A stretch of DNA of 64,000 bases from Elephas maximus indicus (taxonomy: Eukaryota; Chordata; Mammalia; Proboscidea; Elephantidae), in assembly GCF_024166365.1 (NCBI RefSeq), contig NC_064820.1, positions 59,807,501 to 59,871,500 of the forward strand, read 5' to 3'. The translations under genes were made by a program, and so were the position numbers. The notes beneath the pieces are model-generated. The model was not told where the DNA came from, searched no databases, and saw only the letters and a list, made by a program, of their open reading frames with translations. This document shows, in pieces, positions 13,090-23,795 of this stretch (position 1 is its first letter; every line of letters begins with the position of its first letter).

Positions 13090-13955
13090 AACACACATCT
13101 TTCTGGTATTCTCGGCTTGAATTTCTGGCAGTTCCCTGTCGATGTACTGCTGCAACTTCTTTTGAATGATCTTTAGCAAAATTTTACTTGCGTGTGATAT
13201 TAAGGATATTGCTTGATAATTTCCACATTCTGTTGGATCACCTTTCTTTGGAATAGGCGTAAATATGGATCTCTAGCAGGCAGTTGGCCAGGTAGCTGTC
13301 TTCCAACTTCCTTGGCATAGGTGAGTGAGCACCTCCAGCTCTGCATCTGCTTATTGAAACATCTCAATTGTATTCCATCAATTCCTGGAGGCTTGTTTTT
13401 CACCAATGCCTTCAGAGCAGCTTGGACTTCTTGATTCGGTGCTATTGGTTCTTCATCTTATGCTACCTTCTCTGAAGTGATTGAATGTTGGCCAATTATT
13501 TTTAGTACAGTGACTGTGTATTTATTCCATCTTCTTTTGACGCTTCCTGCATTGTTCAGTATTTTACCCATGGAATTTTTCAATATTGAGACTCGAGGCT
13601 TGAATTTTTTTCTTCAGTTCTTTCAGCTTGAGAAACGGTTTTCTATCTCCAGGTCTTTGCATATGTCATTATAATACTTTGTCTTTTCGAACCACCCTTT
13701 GAAATCTTCTGTTCAGCATTTTTACTTCAACATTTCTTCCATTTGCTTTAGCTGCTCTATCAAGAGCAAGTTTCAGAGCCTCTTCTGACATCCATTTTGG
13801 TCTTTTCTTTCTTTCCTGTCTTCTTAATGACCTCTTGCTTTCTTCATGTACGATGTCCTTGATGTCATTCCACAATTCGTCTGGCCTTCAGTCATTAGTG
13901 TTCAATGTGTCAAATCTATTCTTGAGATGGTCCCTAAATTCAGGTGAACTCTGAT
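13090..13955 (-). mobile_element. RTE LINE fragment (linker and start of RT)
   Basis: It aligns with about 19320-20180 of the long RTE copy: tcccattccac-type linker, ggcttgaatttttttcttcagttc, cttttctttctttcctgtct and catccattttggtc. On the minus strand, short frames keep pieces such as WNDIKDIVHEESKRS and NKPPGIDGIQ. Many frameshifts show it is older than the 18150-21371 copy. Confidence 0.85.
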
Positions 13956-14159
13956 AAAAAAGTTGCAGTTAGCATCTCCTAGGAGATCTTGAGCAATGTG
14001 TTAAGTATTGGGCAAGGGAAAGGTGTTCATCCTTCTGAGGCTGAGGGAAGGCCTTGGCTTGCTCATTACAGAGAATAATTCTTTGTGTTCTAAGATGTGA
14101 CTTTGCTTTCTTTCTTTCTTTTTTTTTTTTTAATTGCCAGGGTCAAAGTAGTCAGGAAG

Positions 14160-15150
14160 GAGCCCTGGTGGCGGAATGGTTAAGTGCTCAGCTGCTAACC
14201 GAATGGTTGGCAGTTTGAGCCCACCATGGCTTCACGGGAGAAAAGACCTGGTGATTTGCTCCTGTAAAGATCACAGCCTAGTGATAGCCTACATGAGCCA
14301 TGTCCTCAATTACCTTGAGACCAAAAGAACTAGCTGGTGCCTAGCTACCACCACTGATTGATCTGTCCAGGAGCACAATAGATAATCTCGGTTAGAATGA
14401 AAGAAAAATACAGATCAAAACTTAAATTCTTAAAAAAGAGCAGACTAACTGGACTACCTGAGACCAGGGGACTCCCTGAGATTATCGCCCTGAGACAATC
14501 TTTAAACCCGGAAACAAAACCATCCCCTGAGATCATCTTTTAGCAGAAAAGCAGAGTGACACACAAAATAAAGAATATTACCCATGAGATTGGTGCTCTA
14601 CTGAAAAAACACCTGTAGAAGTCCAAAATGTCAACATTTAATCCAAAGCAAAGGGGGTGGGAAAACTGGAGTACTAGAAATGGTACCACCAAAACACAAT
14701 TAAAGAGAATGCTGACACAAAGTGGGAAATATAACTACTGTATTTTTATGCAAATAATGTGCTCCTTCTAAGTTTGTTTGCCAACCTCTCCTCCCTCCTC
14801 GAGGTATTTTCTAAGTGCGTTATGCTAATTTTTTTTTTCTTGTAGCAACATGTAAGAAAAAATTGGCCTAGCAGCACTTACAAAAATGCCTGGAGGAAGG
14901 GGGGAGGGAGTAGCAAACAAAAGTAGAAGGCATATATTATTAGTGTAAAAATACAATAAAGTCATTGATCAGTTTTTGTGGAAAATTATCAAAGTGTAAC
15001 CTAACTTGCTGTGGAAAATTTCATCAGAAACACAATAAAATACTAAAAAGATACTAATAATAATATAGCCTAGGAAACTCTATGGGGCAGTTCTACTCTG
15101 TCCTATAGCATCACTATGAGTCAAAATTGACTTGATGGCACGCAACAACA
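14160..15150 (+). mobile_element. AfroSINE (intermediate type) split by an L1 3' end
   Basis: The head half is 14160-14281 (gagccctggtggcggaatgg ... gtaaagatcacagcctag). The tail half resumes at 15067 (agcctaggaaactctatggg ... gatggcacgcaacaacaaaa). The target duplication agcctag is present at 14275-14281 and 15067-15073. Confidence 0.9.
14282..15066 (+). mobile_element. L1 3' UTR, 5'-truncated, inserted in an AfroSINE
   Basis: The sequence parallels the L1 3'UTR at 17750-18030 and 21433-21725: agctggtgcctagctaccac, gatctgtccaggagcacaat and gagaccaggggactccctga. It ends in agaaacacaataaaatac and an A/T-rich tail. It is diverged and so an older L1 subfamily than the 16866 copy. Confidence 0.8.
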
Positions 15151-15176
15151 AAAATAAGTAGTCGGTATGTGTAATT

Positions 15177-15350
15177 GGGAAGCCCTGGTGGCCCAGTAGT
15201 TAAGCCTTGGCTGCTAACCAAAAAGCTGGCAGCTTGAATCCACCAGGCTGTTGCTCCTTGGAAGCCCTATGGGGCAGTTCTACGCCTTCTACAGGGTCTC
15301 TATAAGTTGGAATCAACTCGACGGTAGCAGGTTTGGTTTTTGGTTTTGGT
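15177..15350 (+). mobile_element. AfroSINE, short type
   Basis: Full length from gaagccctggtggcccagta to cgacggtagcaggtttggtt, with a T/G tail. Confidence 0.92.
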
Positions 15351-15679
15351 CTATGTGTAACTGGCTTCTCTTTAAAAGCTCTTTTGGAGTACTTCTGTAT
15401 GTCACATGAACAGAAGTCACGGCGATAATTTTCATCCTTCATTCTTTTGTGTCACTAACTGCTATGTCTCTGGCCAATGTTCACCTTCAGTGCACCAAAG
15501 ATATTACTCACAGTCATCTGTACCTAGGGTCAGTTCTTGGATTCACTGTTCATGTGGAGACTACTATATTCTCCTCCATCCTCCACCCCAACTTCCCATC
15601 TTATAGCAGGCATCACTTCACCAAAGCGTTAGCTTCTTATCTTGAATGCCAACCAGTTATATTCTACCAGTCTAAGGGC

Positions 15680-15850
15680 CAAACCAGAAAAAAACCAACC
15701 CACTGCCATCCAGTCGATTCTGACTGATAGCGACCCTATAGGACAGAGTAGAACTGCCCCATAGAGTTTCCAAGGAGCGCCTGGTGGATTCGAACTGCCA
15801 ACCTCTGGGTTAGCAGCCATAGCACTTAATCACTACACCACCAGGGTTTC
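15680..15850 (-). mobile_element. AfroSINE, short type, with duplication
   Basis: Complete reverse copy (aaaccaacccactgccatcc ... caccagggtttc). The flanks ccagtctaaggg and ccagcctaaggg form a target duplication with one mismatch. Confidence 0.93.
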
Positions 15851-15889
15851 CAGCCTAAGGGCAGACTTTCTTTTTCTCTCATATTTCTC

Positions 15890-15956
15890 CTACTCTGTAT
15901 AGGGTCGCTATGAGTCAGAATCGACTCAATGGCAGTGGGTTTGGTTTTTGATTTGG
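15890..15956 (+). mobile_element. AfroSINE 3' fragment
   Basis: actctgtatagggtcgctat, then agtcagaatcgactcaatgg and a ttggtttttg tail. It is head-less. Confidence 0.85.
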
Positions 15957-16570
15957 TAGACCATTAGAAATTGCAAGATGATTTGCCACTCACCATTTAT
16001 AAAATTTTCACTGAAATTTAATAATCAGCAAGCTATTTCCTGTTTTTCACATAACAGAGTGAAAATTATCTTTGTCCCTCTGTTGACAAGAGTGCTAGTA
16101 TAACATGCCGACTGGAAACTCTTCAGCTTTGGTAAAGCTTATTCATTGTCTTCTCAGATTTGGCCTTTGGGCATGTTTTGGAACTTGGTCAGCTTCCCAA
16201 GAGACCAGGGTTAGACTAAAACAGAGATGAGAATTGGGTGGCGTATGCTTTGGAAAATTACAGTTTCTATAGAAACACATTTGTTGAGTCTTGATCTACC
16301 GGTATTAACATTTCTATGTTAATGTCTAGAAGATATGTGGTTCTTATAGAATTTCCTGATTTAAATATACTTTTTTTAATTTCAGAAGGCAATAAAAGAG
16401 TCTAGCTACTACATGTGAGAGCTGCTATCATGTTCCTTTATTAATTTAGCTTTTGGCTTGAGTTTTATATTTCATGTTAGCAGAGAGTGTAAAATTTGCT
16501 GTTTTGTAGTTACCCCATTTAAACCCATGGTGGATTCCAAGAAGCTGTTTTTAAAAAACCACCTTTAAAC
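15957..16570. other. Intergenic, no recognised feature
   Basis: No gene or named repeat seen in this A+T-rich stretch. Confidence 0.45.
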
Positions 16571-16708
16571 TGGGACTTTGAACCAGTTTGTTCTGGTTTG
16601 ACCCCCACAGGGTCTTGTTAAAATGTAGATTCTGATTAGGTATATCTGGAGTAGAGATGCAAATTCTCAGCAGAGGGTTGAATCGAAAAGGACTGGTTTG
16701 AAGCCCTG
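16571..16708. mobile_element. hAT-type MITE, second copy
   Basis: Left end tgggactttgaaccagtttg; right end reversed reads cagggcttcaaaccagtcc. Flanking 8-mers ctttaaac and ctttaaaa differ at one position. The core (gttaaaatgtagattctgat) also occurs at 43650-43675 in the third copy. Confidence 0.7.
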
Positions 16709-18159
16709 CTTTAAAATGCCAGGATGCACCCACTTAGAGACAGGTATTGGTAAATTTCTAAGAATAGAGACAAAAGTAAAATTAATGGTTGTTTGTCTTT
16801 CCAGGAGACACTATATTTCTAATCAGTCACTTGGTGGGATTGTGTAAAACCATATTACATGTCAATAACAAAAAGACGAAAACAACCTAAGTGCCTATCA
16901 ATAGATGAATGGATAAAAAAAAACTATGGTACATATACACAATGGAATGCTATGTAGTGATAAAGAACAATGATGAATCCAGGAAACATCTCAATCTCAC
17001 GACATGGACGAATCTGGAAGGCATTATGCTGAGTGAAATAAGTCAATCACAAAAGGACAAATATGTGTGAAAACACTATTACAAAAACCCAAGAAAAGGT
17101 TTACACACAGAAAGAAACAATCGTTGATGGTTACGAGGGAGGAGAAGAGTGGGAAGGGGAAACCACTAGCTAGATAGTAGAGGAGTGTTGACTTTGGTGA
17201 AGGGAAAGACAACATACAATATAGGGGAAGTCAGCACAACTTGACCAAGGCAAAGGAAGACAGAGGAACACAAGGAAAAAAAAAAAAAAGGCAACCGCAG
17301 TAAATACTGTAGCATATACAACCGCACAACAGTAAAAACAAATAACTTATAAGCAGATACAAAGACAGATATGTACACTGAATAGAGGAAGGAGGGCGTA
17401 TACCCACCTAACCTATATATAGGTTAGGCCGTGGATATTTTTACATACATATTTGTATGTACAGCATGTATATTCATATGTATATTGAGCACCTAGACAC
17501 GTCTAAACACCTTGAGGGACCAAGTTACTGGGGCTGAAGGCTGAGGACCAAGGTCTCGGGGGACATCTAGGTCAATTGGCATTGCATAGTTCATAAAGAA
17601 AATGTTCTATATCCTACTTTGGTTAGTAGTGCCTGGGGTCTTAAAACTTGAGAACAGCCATCTCAGAGATATCTATTGGTCCCACCCTGTCTGGAGCAAA
17701 GGAGAATGAAGAAAACCAAAGACACAAGGAAAATATTAGTCCGAAGGACTAATGGACCACATGAACCACAGCCTCCTCCAGGCTGAACCCGGAGCCAGAT
17801 GGTGCCTGGCTACCATCACTGACCTCTCTGACAGGGATCACAATAGAGGGTTCTTGACAGAGCAGAAGAAAATGCAGAACAAAATTCAAATTCACAAAAA
17901 AGATCAGGTTTACAGGTCTGACAGAGACCAGAGGAGCCCCTGAGACTATGGCCCCTGGACACCCTCCTAACTCAAAACTGAAGCCACTCCCAAAATTTAC
18001 CTTTCAGCCACGGATTAGACAGGCCTATAAAACAAACAGAAACCCTGGTGGAGTAGTGGTTAAGAGCTGTGGCTGCTAACCAAAACGTCGGCAAGTTGAA
18101 TCTACCAGGCGCTCCTTGGAAACTCTATGAGGCAGTTCTAATATGTCTTGTTGTTGTTG

Positions 18160-18492
18160 TTAGGTGTCGTCGAGTCGGTTCCAACTCATAGTGACCCTAT
18201 GCACGACAGAATGAAACACTGCCCAGTCCTGTGCCATCCTTACAATCTTTCTTATGCTTGAGCTCATTGTTGTAGCCGTTGTGTCAATCCACCTCATTGA
18301 GGGTCTTCCTCTTTTCCACTGACCCTGTACTTTACCAAGCATGATGTCCATCTCCAGGGGCTGATCCCTCCGGACAACATGTCCAGAATATGTAAGATGC
18401 AGTCTTGTCATCTTTGCTTCTAAGGAGCATTCTGGTTTCACTTCCTCCAAGACAGATTTGTTCATTCTTTTGGCAGTCCACGGTATGTTCAA
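18160..18492 (-). pseudogene. RTE C-terminal region
   Basis: 110 open codons in the same frame phase as the RT core. The sequence RLHLTYSGHVVRRDQPLEM, followed by KRGRPSMRWID, is the conserved C-terminal block of RTE/BovB-like elements, of unknown biochemical role. A near-identical block occurs in the copy at 56546-56878. The frame runs almost to the (CAA)n tail, so the element's natural stop is probably close to 18160. Confidence 0.85.
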
Positions 18493-18792
18493 TATTCTTC
18501 ACCAACAACACTATTCAAAGGCATGAATTTTTCAGTCTTCCTTATTCATTGTCCAGCTTTCACATGCATATTCATGTGATTGAAAATACCATGGCTTGGG
18601 TCAGATGCGCCTTAGTCTTCAAGGTGACATCTTTGCTTTTCAACACTTTAAAGTGGTCCTTTGCAGCAGATTTACCCAATGCAATGTGTCATTTGATTTC
18701 TTGACTGCTGCTTCCATGGGTGTTGATTGTGGATCCAGGTAAAATGAAATCCTTGACAACTTCAGTCTTTTCTCCATTTATCATGATATTGG

Positions 18793-19479
18793 TCATGGTC
18801 CAGTTGTGAGGATTTTTGTTTTCTTTATGTTGAGGTATAATCCATACCGAAGGCTGTGGTCTCTGATCTTCATTAGTAAGTGCTTTAAGTCCTCTTCACT
18901 TTCAGCAAGCAAGGTTGTGTCATCTGCATAACGCAGGTTGTTAATGAGTCTTCCTCCAATCCTGATGCCCTGTTCTTCTTCACACAGTCCAGCTTCTCGG
19001 ATTACTTGCTCAGCATATAGATTGAATAGGTATGGTGAAAGAATACAACCCTGACGCACACCTTTCCTGACTTTAAACCAATCAGTATCCCCTTGCTCTG
19101 TCCGAACAACTGCCTCTTGATCTATGTACAGATTCCTCATGAGCACAATTAAGTGTTCTGGAATTCCCATTGTTTGCAATGTTATCCATAATTTGTTATG
19201 ATCCACACAGTTGAATGCCTTTGCGTAGTCAATAAAACACAGGTAAACATCCTTCTGGTATTCTCTGCTTTCAGCCAGGATCCATCTGACATTAACAATG
19301 ATATTCCTGGTTCCACATCCTCTTCTGAAACCAACCTGAATTTCTGGAAGGTCTCTGTAGATATACTGCCGCAGCTGCTTTTGAATGATCTTCAGCAAAA
19401 TTTTGCTTGCATGTGATGTTAATGATATTCTTCTATAACTTCCACATTCAGTTGGATCACCTTTCTTGGGAAAAGGCAT
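18793..19479 (-). pseudogene. RTE reverse-transcriptase catalytic core
   Basis: 228 open codons carrying the diagnostic RT motifs in order: FPKKGDPTECGSYRRISLT, QVGFRRGCGTRN, the first catalytic Asp in FIDYAKAFNCVDH, GVRQGCILSPYLFNLYAE, and the catalytic pair in LRYADDTTLLAES. The motifs look intact, but the N-terminal part of the RT is in another frame and the frame stops at 18793, before the C-terminal region. The FxDYxKAFD motif has Asn for the usual Asp after the Phe. Confidence 0.9.
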
Positions 19480-20264
19480 AGATATGGATCTCTTCCAGTC
19501 AGTTGGCCAGGAAGCTGTCTTCCATATTGGATGAGCACCTCCAGTGCTGCATCCGTTTGTTGAAACATTTCGGTTGATATTCCATCAATTCCTGGAGCTC
19601 TGTTTTTTGCCAATGCCTTCAGAGCAGCTTGGACTTCTTCCTTTTGTACTGTCGGTTCCTGATCATATGCTACCTCTTGAAATGGTTGAACATCGACTAA
19701 TTCTTTTAGGTATAATGACTCTCTGTAGTCCTTCCATCTTCTTTTGATGCTTCCTGAGTCGTTTAATATTTTCCCCATAGAATCCTTCACTATTGCGACC
19801 CGAGGCTTTAATTTTTTCCTTAGTTCCTTCAGCCTGAGAAATGCCGAGTGTGTTCTTCCCTTTTGGTTATCTAACTCCAGCTCTTTGCCCATGTCATTAT
19901 AATACTTTACTTTGTCTTCTCGAGAGGCCCTTTGAAATCTTCTGTTCAGTTCTTTTACTTCATCGATTCTTCCTTTTGCTTTAGCTGCTTGACGCTCAAG
20001 AGCAAGTTTCAGAGTCTTCTCTGACACCCATCTTGGTCTTTTCTTTCTTTCCTGTCTTTTCAGTGACCTCTTGCTTTCTTCATGGATGATGTCCTTGATG
20101 TCATTCCACAACTCATCTGGTCTTTGGTCACTAGTGCTCAATGCGTCAAATCTGTTCTTCAGATGGTCTCTAAATTCAGGTGGGATATACTCAAGGTCAT
20201 ATTTTGGCTCTCGTGGACTTGCTCTGATTTTCTTCAGTTTCAGCTTGAACTTGCATATGAGCAA
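19419..20264 (-). pseudogene. RTE linker and start of reverse transcriptase
   Basis: 281 open codons. The first part is a highly charged linker (KSLKRQERKKRPRWVSEKT, EVKELNRRFQRASREDK) typical of RTE elements between endonuclease and RT. The end carries RT block 0/1: EEVQAALKALAKNRAPGIDG, where the APGIDGI motif opens the RT domain. The frame ends just after this, and the remaining RT continues in a different minus-strand frame from about 19479, so a one- or two-base indel lies around 19420-19540. Confidence 0.85.
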
Positions 20265-20471
20265 TTGATGGTCTCTTCCACAGTCGGCCCCTAGCCTTGT
20301 TCTGACTGATGATATTGAGCTTTTCCATCATCTCTTTCCACAGATGTAGTCAATTTAATTCGTGTGTGTTCCATTTGGTGAGGTCCATGTGTATAGTTGC
20401 TGTTTATGTTGGTGAAAGAAGGTATTTGCAATGAAGAAGTCGTTGGTCTTGCAAAATTCTATCATTCGATC

Positions 20472-20996
20472 TCAGGCATTGTTTCTATCACCAAAGCCAT
20501 ATTTTCCAACTACTGGTCCTTCTTCTTTGTTTCCAACTTTTGCATTCCAATCACCAGTAATTATCAATGCATCTTGATTGCATGTTTGATCAATTTCAGA
20601 TTGTAGCAGCTGATAAAAATCTTCTATTTCTTCATCTTTGGCCCTAGTGGTTGGCGTGTAAATTTGAATAATAGTAGTATTAACTGGTCTTCCTTGTAGG
20701 CGTATGGATATTATCCTCTCACTGACAGCGTTGTACTTCAGGATAGATCTTGAAACGTTCTTTTTGACAATGAATGGAACACCATCCCTCTTCAAGTTGT
20801 CCTTCCCGGCAGAGTAGGCCATATGATTGCCTGATTCAAAATGGCCAATACCAGTCCGTTTCAGCTCACTAATGCCCAGGAAATTGACGTTTATGCTTTC
20901 CATTTCATTTTTGATGATTTCCATTTTTCCTAGATTCGTACTTCGTACATTCCAGGTTCTGATTATTAACGGATGTTTGCAGCTGTTTCTTCTCAT
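20472..20996 (-). pseudogene. RTE endonuclease (APE-type) domain remnant
   Basis: An open frame of 174 codons. Near the start it has TWNVRS, the asparagine-bearing first motif of the exonuclease/endonuclease/phosphatase fold. It then has a glutamate-containing FLGISELK segment where the catalytic Glu motif belongs, IIQIYTPTT, and the GDWNAKVG motif with catalytic Asp and Asn. The domain nicks target DNA to prime reverse transcription. The frame stops at 20472, about 200 bases before the linker frame begins, and the last motifs (SDH-type) are not in this piece. The following linker is in the same frame, so a premature stop rather than a shift separates them. Confidence 0.85.
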
Positions 20997-21865
20997 TTTG
21001 AGTCATGCCACATCAGCAAATGAAGGTCCCAAAAGCTATACTCTATCCATGTCATTAAGTTCAACTGTTCTTTGAGGAGGCAGCCCTTCTCCAGTCATCT
21101 TTTGAGCACCTTCCAACCTGGGAGGCTCATCTTCCAGCACTATATCAGACAATGTTCCGCTGCTATTCATAAGATTTTCACTGGCTAATGCTTTTCAGAA
21201 GTAGACTGCTGGGTCCTTCTTCCCAGTCTGTCTTAGTCTGGAAGCTCAGCTGAAACCTGTCCGCCACGGGTGACCCTGCCGGTATCTGAATACTGATGGC
21301 ATAGCGTCCAGCATCACAGCAACACACAAACCCCCACAGTACAACAAACTGACAAACACATGGGTGCTACCATGTCTTAGAGGGTCGCTATGAGTCAGAA
21401 TCAACTCTATGGCAGCAGTTTATTTTTGGTTTTATAAAACAAACAATAACACATGTGAGGAATGTGCTTCTTAGATCAATCAAGTGTACGAGACCAGATG
21501 GGCAACACCTACCCAAGAGCAAAGATGAGAACGCAGGAAGGGACCTGAAAACTGGATGAATGGAAACGGGAAACCTGGGGTGGAAAGGTGGAAAGTGCTG
21601 ACACATTGCAGGGATTGCAACCAATGTCACAAAATAATTCGTGTATAAATTTTTGAATGAGAAACTAATTAGCTCTGTAAACTTTCACCTAAAGCACAAT
21701 AAAATAATAATAATTAAAAAAAAATCATATTATATGTCAACCTGGGCTCTGGTAGAGTTGTAAGGGATAGTACATTGGAATCACAGAAATCTATTTGTAG
21801 TGGCTTGATTCCAGGAAGACTAGAGCGTTAAGCTAAGTGTTTACTGGAAGAAATAACACCTGCAT

Positions 21866-22050
21866 TGTTGTTAGGTGCCACTGAGTTGCTTCCAACTCAC
21901 AGTGACCCTATGTACAACAGAACAAAACACTGCCCCATCCTTCGCCACCCTCACAACCGTTACTGTGTTTGAGCCCATTGTTGTAGCACTGTGTCAATCC
22001 ATCTTGTTGAGAGTTTTCCTCTTTTTTGATGGCCCTGTGTTAAACCAGGT
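21866..22050 (-). mobile_element. RTE LINE 3'-end fragment
   Basis: Starts ttgttgttaggtgccactga and follows the 3' end of the long RTE (caaaacactgcccca, cattgttgtag(c)actgtgtc, cttttttgatggccctg) before breaking off. Confidence 0.85.
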
Positions 22051-22192
22051 AATTACTGAAGAGAACCAAGGAAAATAAGTGGGAAAACCCTAACTTTCAA
22101 TAACTCTAACCAGTTTAGCACAAATCATTGGGTCGATGGTCACTTTCCACAAATATTAATGGTAGCTACATTTTACCTGTACAGGTGTATTG

Positions 22193-22392
22193 TTGTAGTT
22201 GTTGTTAGGTGTTGTTGAGTTGATTTTTGACTCATAGCAACTCCATGTGACAGAACTGAACTGCCTCATAGGGTTTTCTATGTAACGTTTATAGGAGCAG
22301 ATAGCCAGGTCTTTCTCCTGTGGCTGCGGGGTGGGTTTCAACTGCCCACATTTCAGCAGCCTAGCCTTAACAGTTTTGCCACCCAGAGGTGC
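22193..22392 (-). mobile_element. AfroSINE, intermediate/long type
   Basis: ttgttgttaggtgttgttga, gcctcatagggttttctatg, ccaggtctttctcctgtggc, then ttttgccacccagagg. Older and diverged. Confidence 0.85.
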
Positions 22393-22394
22393 TG

Positions 22395-22516
22395 TGGAAA
22401 AAAGACTTAGAGATCTGCTTCTGAAAGGTCACAGTCTTGAAAATCCTGTGGAGCACTTCTACTCTGAGTACCTGGGATTGCCATGAGTTGAAATCGACTC
22501 GACAGCAACTGGTTTA
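22395..22516 (+). mobile_element. AfroSINE 3' half, long type
   Basis: gagatctgcttctgaaaggt, ttgaaaatcctgtggagcac, then gaaatcgactcgacagcaac. It abuts the minus-strand copy to its left. Confidence 0.85.
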
Positions 22517-23169
22517 GATGTATAAAAAAATAGGCTGGATAAATAAATTCAGGAAGGAGGCCCCTATCTAGTTAATGGTAGGGACTGACCTCTCTAAACA
22601 AATACGAATTTCAAGTGATAAATGTTATGCTTGAGATATTTACAGAATAACCTGCAAGCTTGAAAATAACATGGAGTGGCTCTCATCTTATGCTGTTAAT
22701 CCTTGAACTTTGTTTATACCGCTAGTCCAAGGATCAGAGGTCATAAACTTGGGACTGTCTTGAGTAGGCAGAGACCATTACTTTGAAAGAGAAAAAGGAA
22801 TTATTAAATACATCGAGTATTTGAGGAAAGTGTAAGAAATGCCTATTCAATTCTCTAAAGCCAGGATGTAGACCTTTCGATCATGCATGATCTTCTCAGG
22901 ACTGGAACAATCAATCATATCTGAACACAATAAGTGGAAATATTCAAATAACAAAGAGTCACCAGCTGTTGTCAAGCCAATTGGGCAGTCATTAGCTCGC
23001 CTGGAGCCAGGAACTGACAATGCTAAAAAATGTTTTTCGACAGGTTGTACATTTAAAGGCACAAACTGTGACTGATTTAAGGAATCTATTACTTTCATTT
23101 CAATTAAGTCAGATCAGTCAAAGGTAGAATTACAAGAAATGTGAAGAACAAGTCTAGAATATGTGTGGG
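22517..23169. other. Intergenic, just beyond the ANKRD55 3' end
   Basis: No gene or named repeat seen. Short frames on both strands at 22847-23098 overlap each other and have no coding character. Confidence 0.45.
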
Positions 23170-23564
23170 GCTTTTTTTTTTTTTTAATTCAGGAAAAAAA
23201 GCATTCCATTTTTTTAAAAAACATAAAATCTTTCAGCAAACGAAATCAGCAAACATGCCACAAAGCAAACCAAATGTAGCTAAGTTTCTCTGCTAATATA
23301 AAAAAAAATAGCATACTTTAACTTTTCCTTTTGGCATTTGGCATGTGGAGGTCACAGAAATTCACAAACTTGGAACTTACGCACATGAAAAATTCCAGCT
23401 GCTTATTTGGGAAGTATCTTCATTTGGAATAAAGAACAAAACTGTGAGTGGCTTATAGAATGGAGCTTACTAAATTAGTCTTTGTTCTGACAAATTAGAA
23501 TAATCTAACCCTTTGAGAGCTGAAAATATATCTAATTTATACCCCAGCAGTCAGCGGCCCACGG
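23170..23564 (-). other. ANKRD55: ANKRD55 3' UTR (candidate extent)
   Basis: The sequence after the ANKRD55 stop shows no AATAAA on the minus strand for over 1 kb. The nearest hexamer is ATTAAA (plus-strand tttaat at 23183-23188), directly followed on the minus strand by a run of A and then a U/GU-rich stretch around 23110-23150. That would give a 3'UTR of about 400 bases. The hexamer sits at the edge of an oligo-T tract and could be coincidental, so the end point is only a suggestion. Confidence 0.3.

Positions 23565-23795
<231 letters not shown>

Larger units (their letters stand above)
18150..21371 (-). mobile_element. RTE-type LINE, nearly full length (3.2 kb)
   Basis: A non-LTR retrotransposon of the RTE clade that lies wholly inside an AfroSINE. 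Its 3' end (left side) is a short (TTG)n on the plus strand, i.e. (CAA)n in the element, as is usual for RTE elements. The target atgtctt is duplicated at 18043-18049-equivalent positions (18143-18149) and at 21372-21378. In element order it holds an apurinic-like endonuclease, a linker, a reverse transcriptase and a C-terminal region. Only a few stops and one frameshift break the polyprotein, so it is among the youngest RTE copies in the window. It cannot make a full protein as read. Confidence 0.92.
18039..21432 (+). mobile_element. AfroSINE inside the L1, itself split by an RTE
   Basis: The head part is 18039-18149 (gaaaccctggtggagtagtg ... ggcagttctaatatgtctt) and the tail part 21379-21432 (agagggtcgctatgagtcag ... 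tttttggttt). The L1 target tataaaacaaaca is duplicated exactly at 18026-18038 and 21433-21445. Confidence 0.93.
16866..21725 (+). mobile_element. L1 3' end (5'-truncated), split by AfroSINE and RTE
   Basis: The ORF2 end is recognisable at 16895-17040 (caatggaatgctatgtagtg, aaggcattatgctgagtgaa). The L1 3'UTR follows to 18038 and resumes at 21433-21725, ending aaagcacaataaaat and an A tail. Flanking duplications catattacatgtcaa (16851-16865) and catattatatgtcaa (21726-21740) differ at one base. Confidence 0.9.

Noticed and set aside
1..23000. Exons of the expected downstream neighbour IL6ST
   Set aside because: No cytokine-receptor motifs or splice-bounded coding pieces were seen on either strand. 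It probably lies left of the window.
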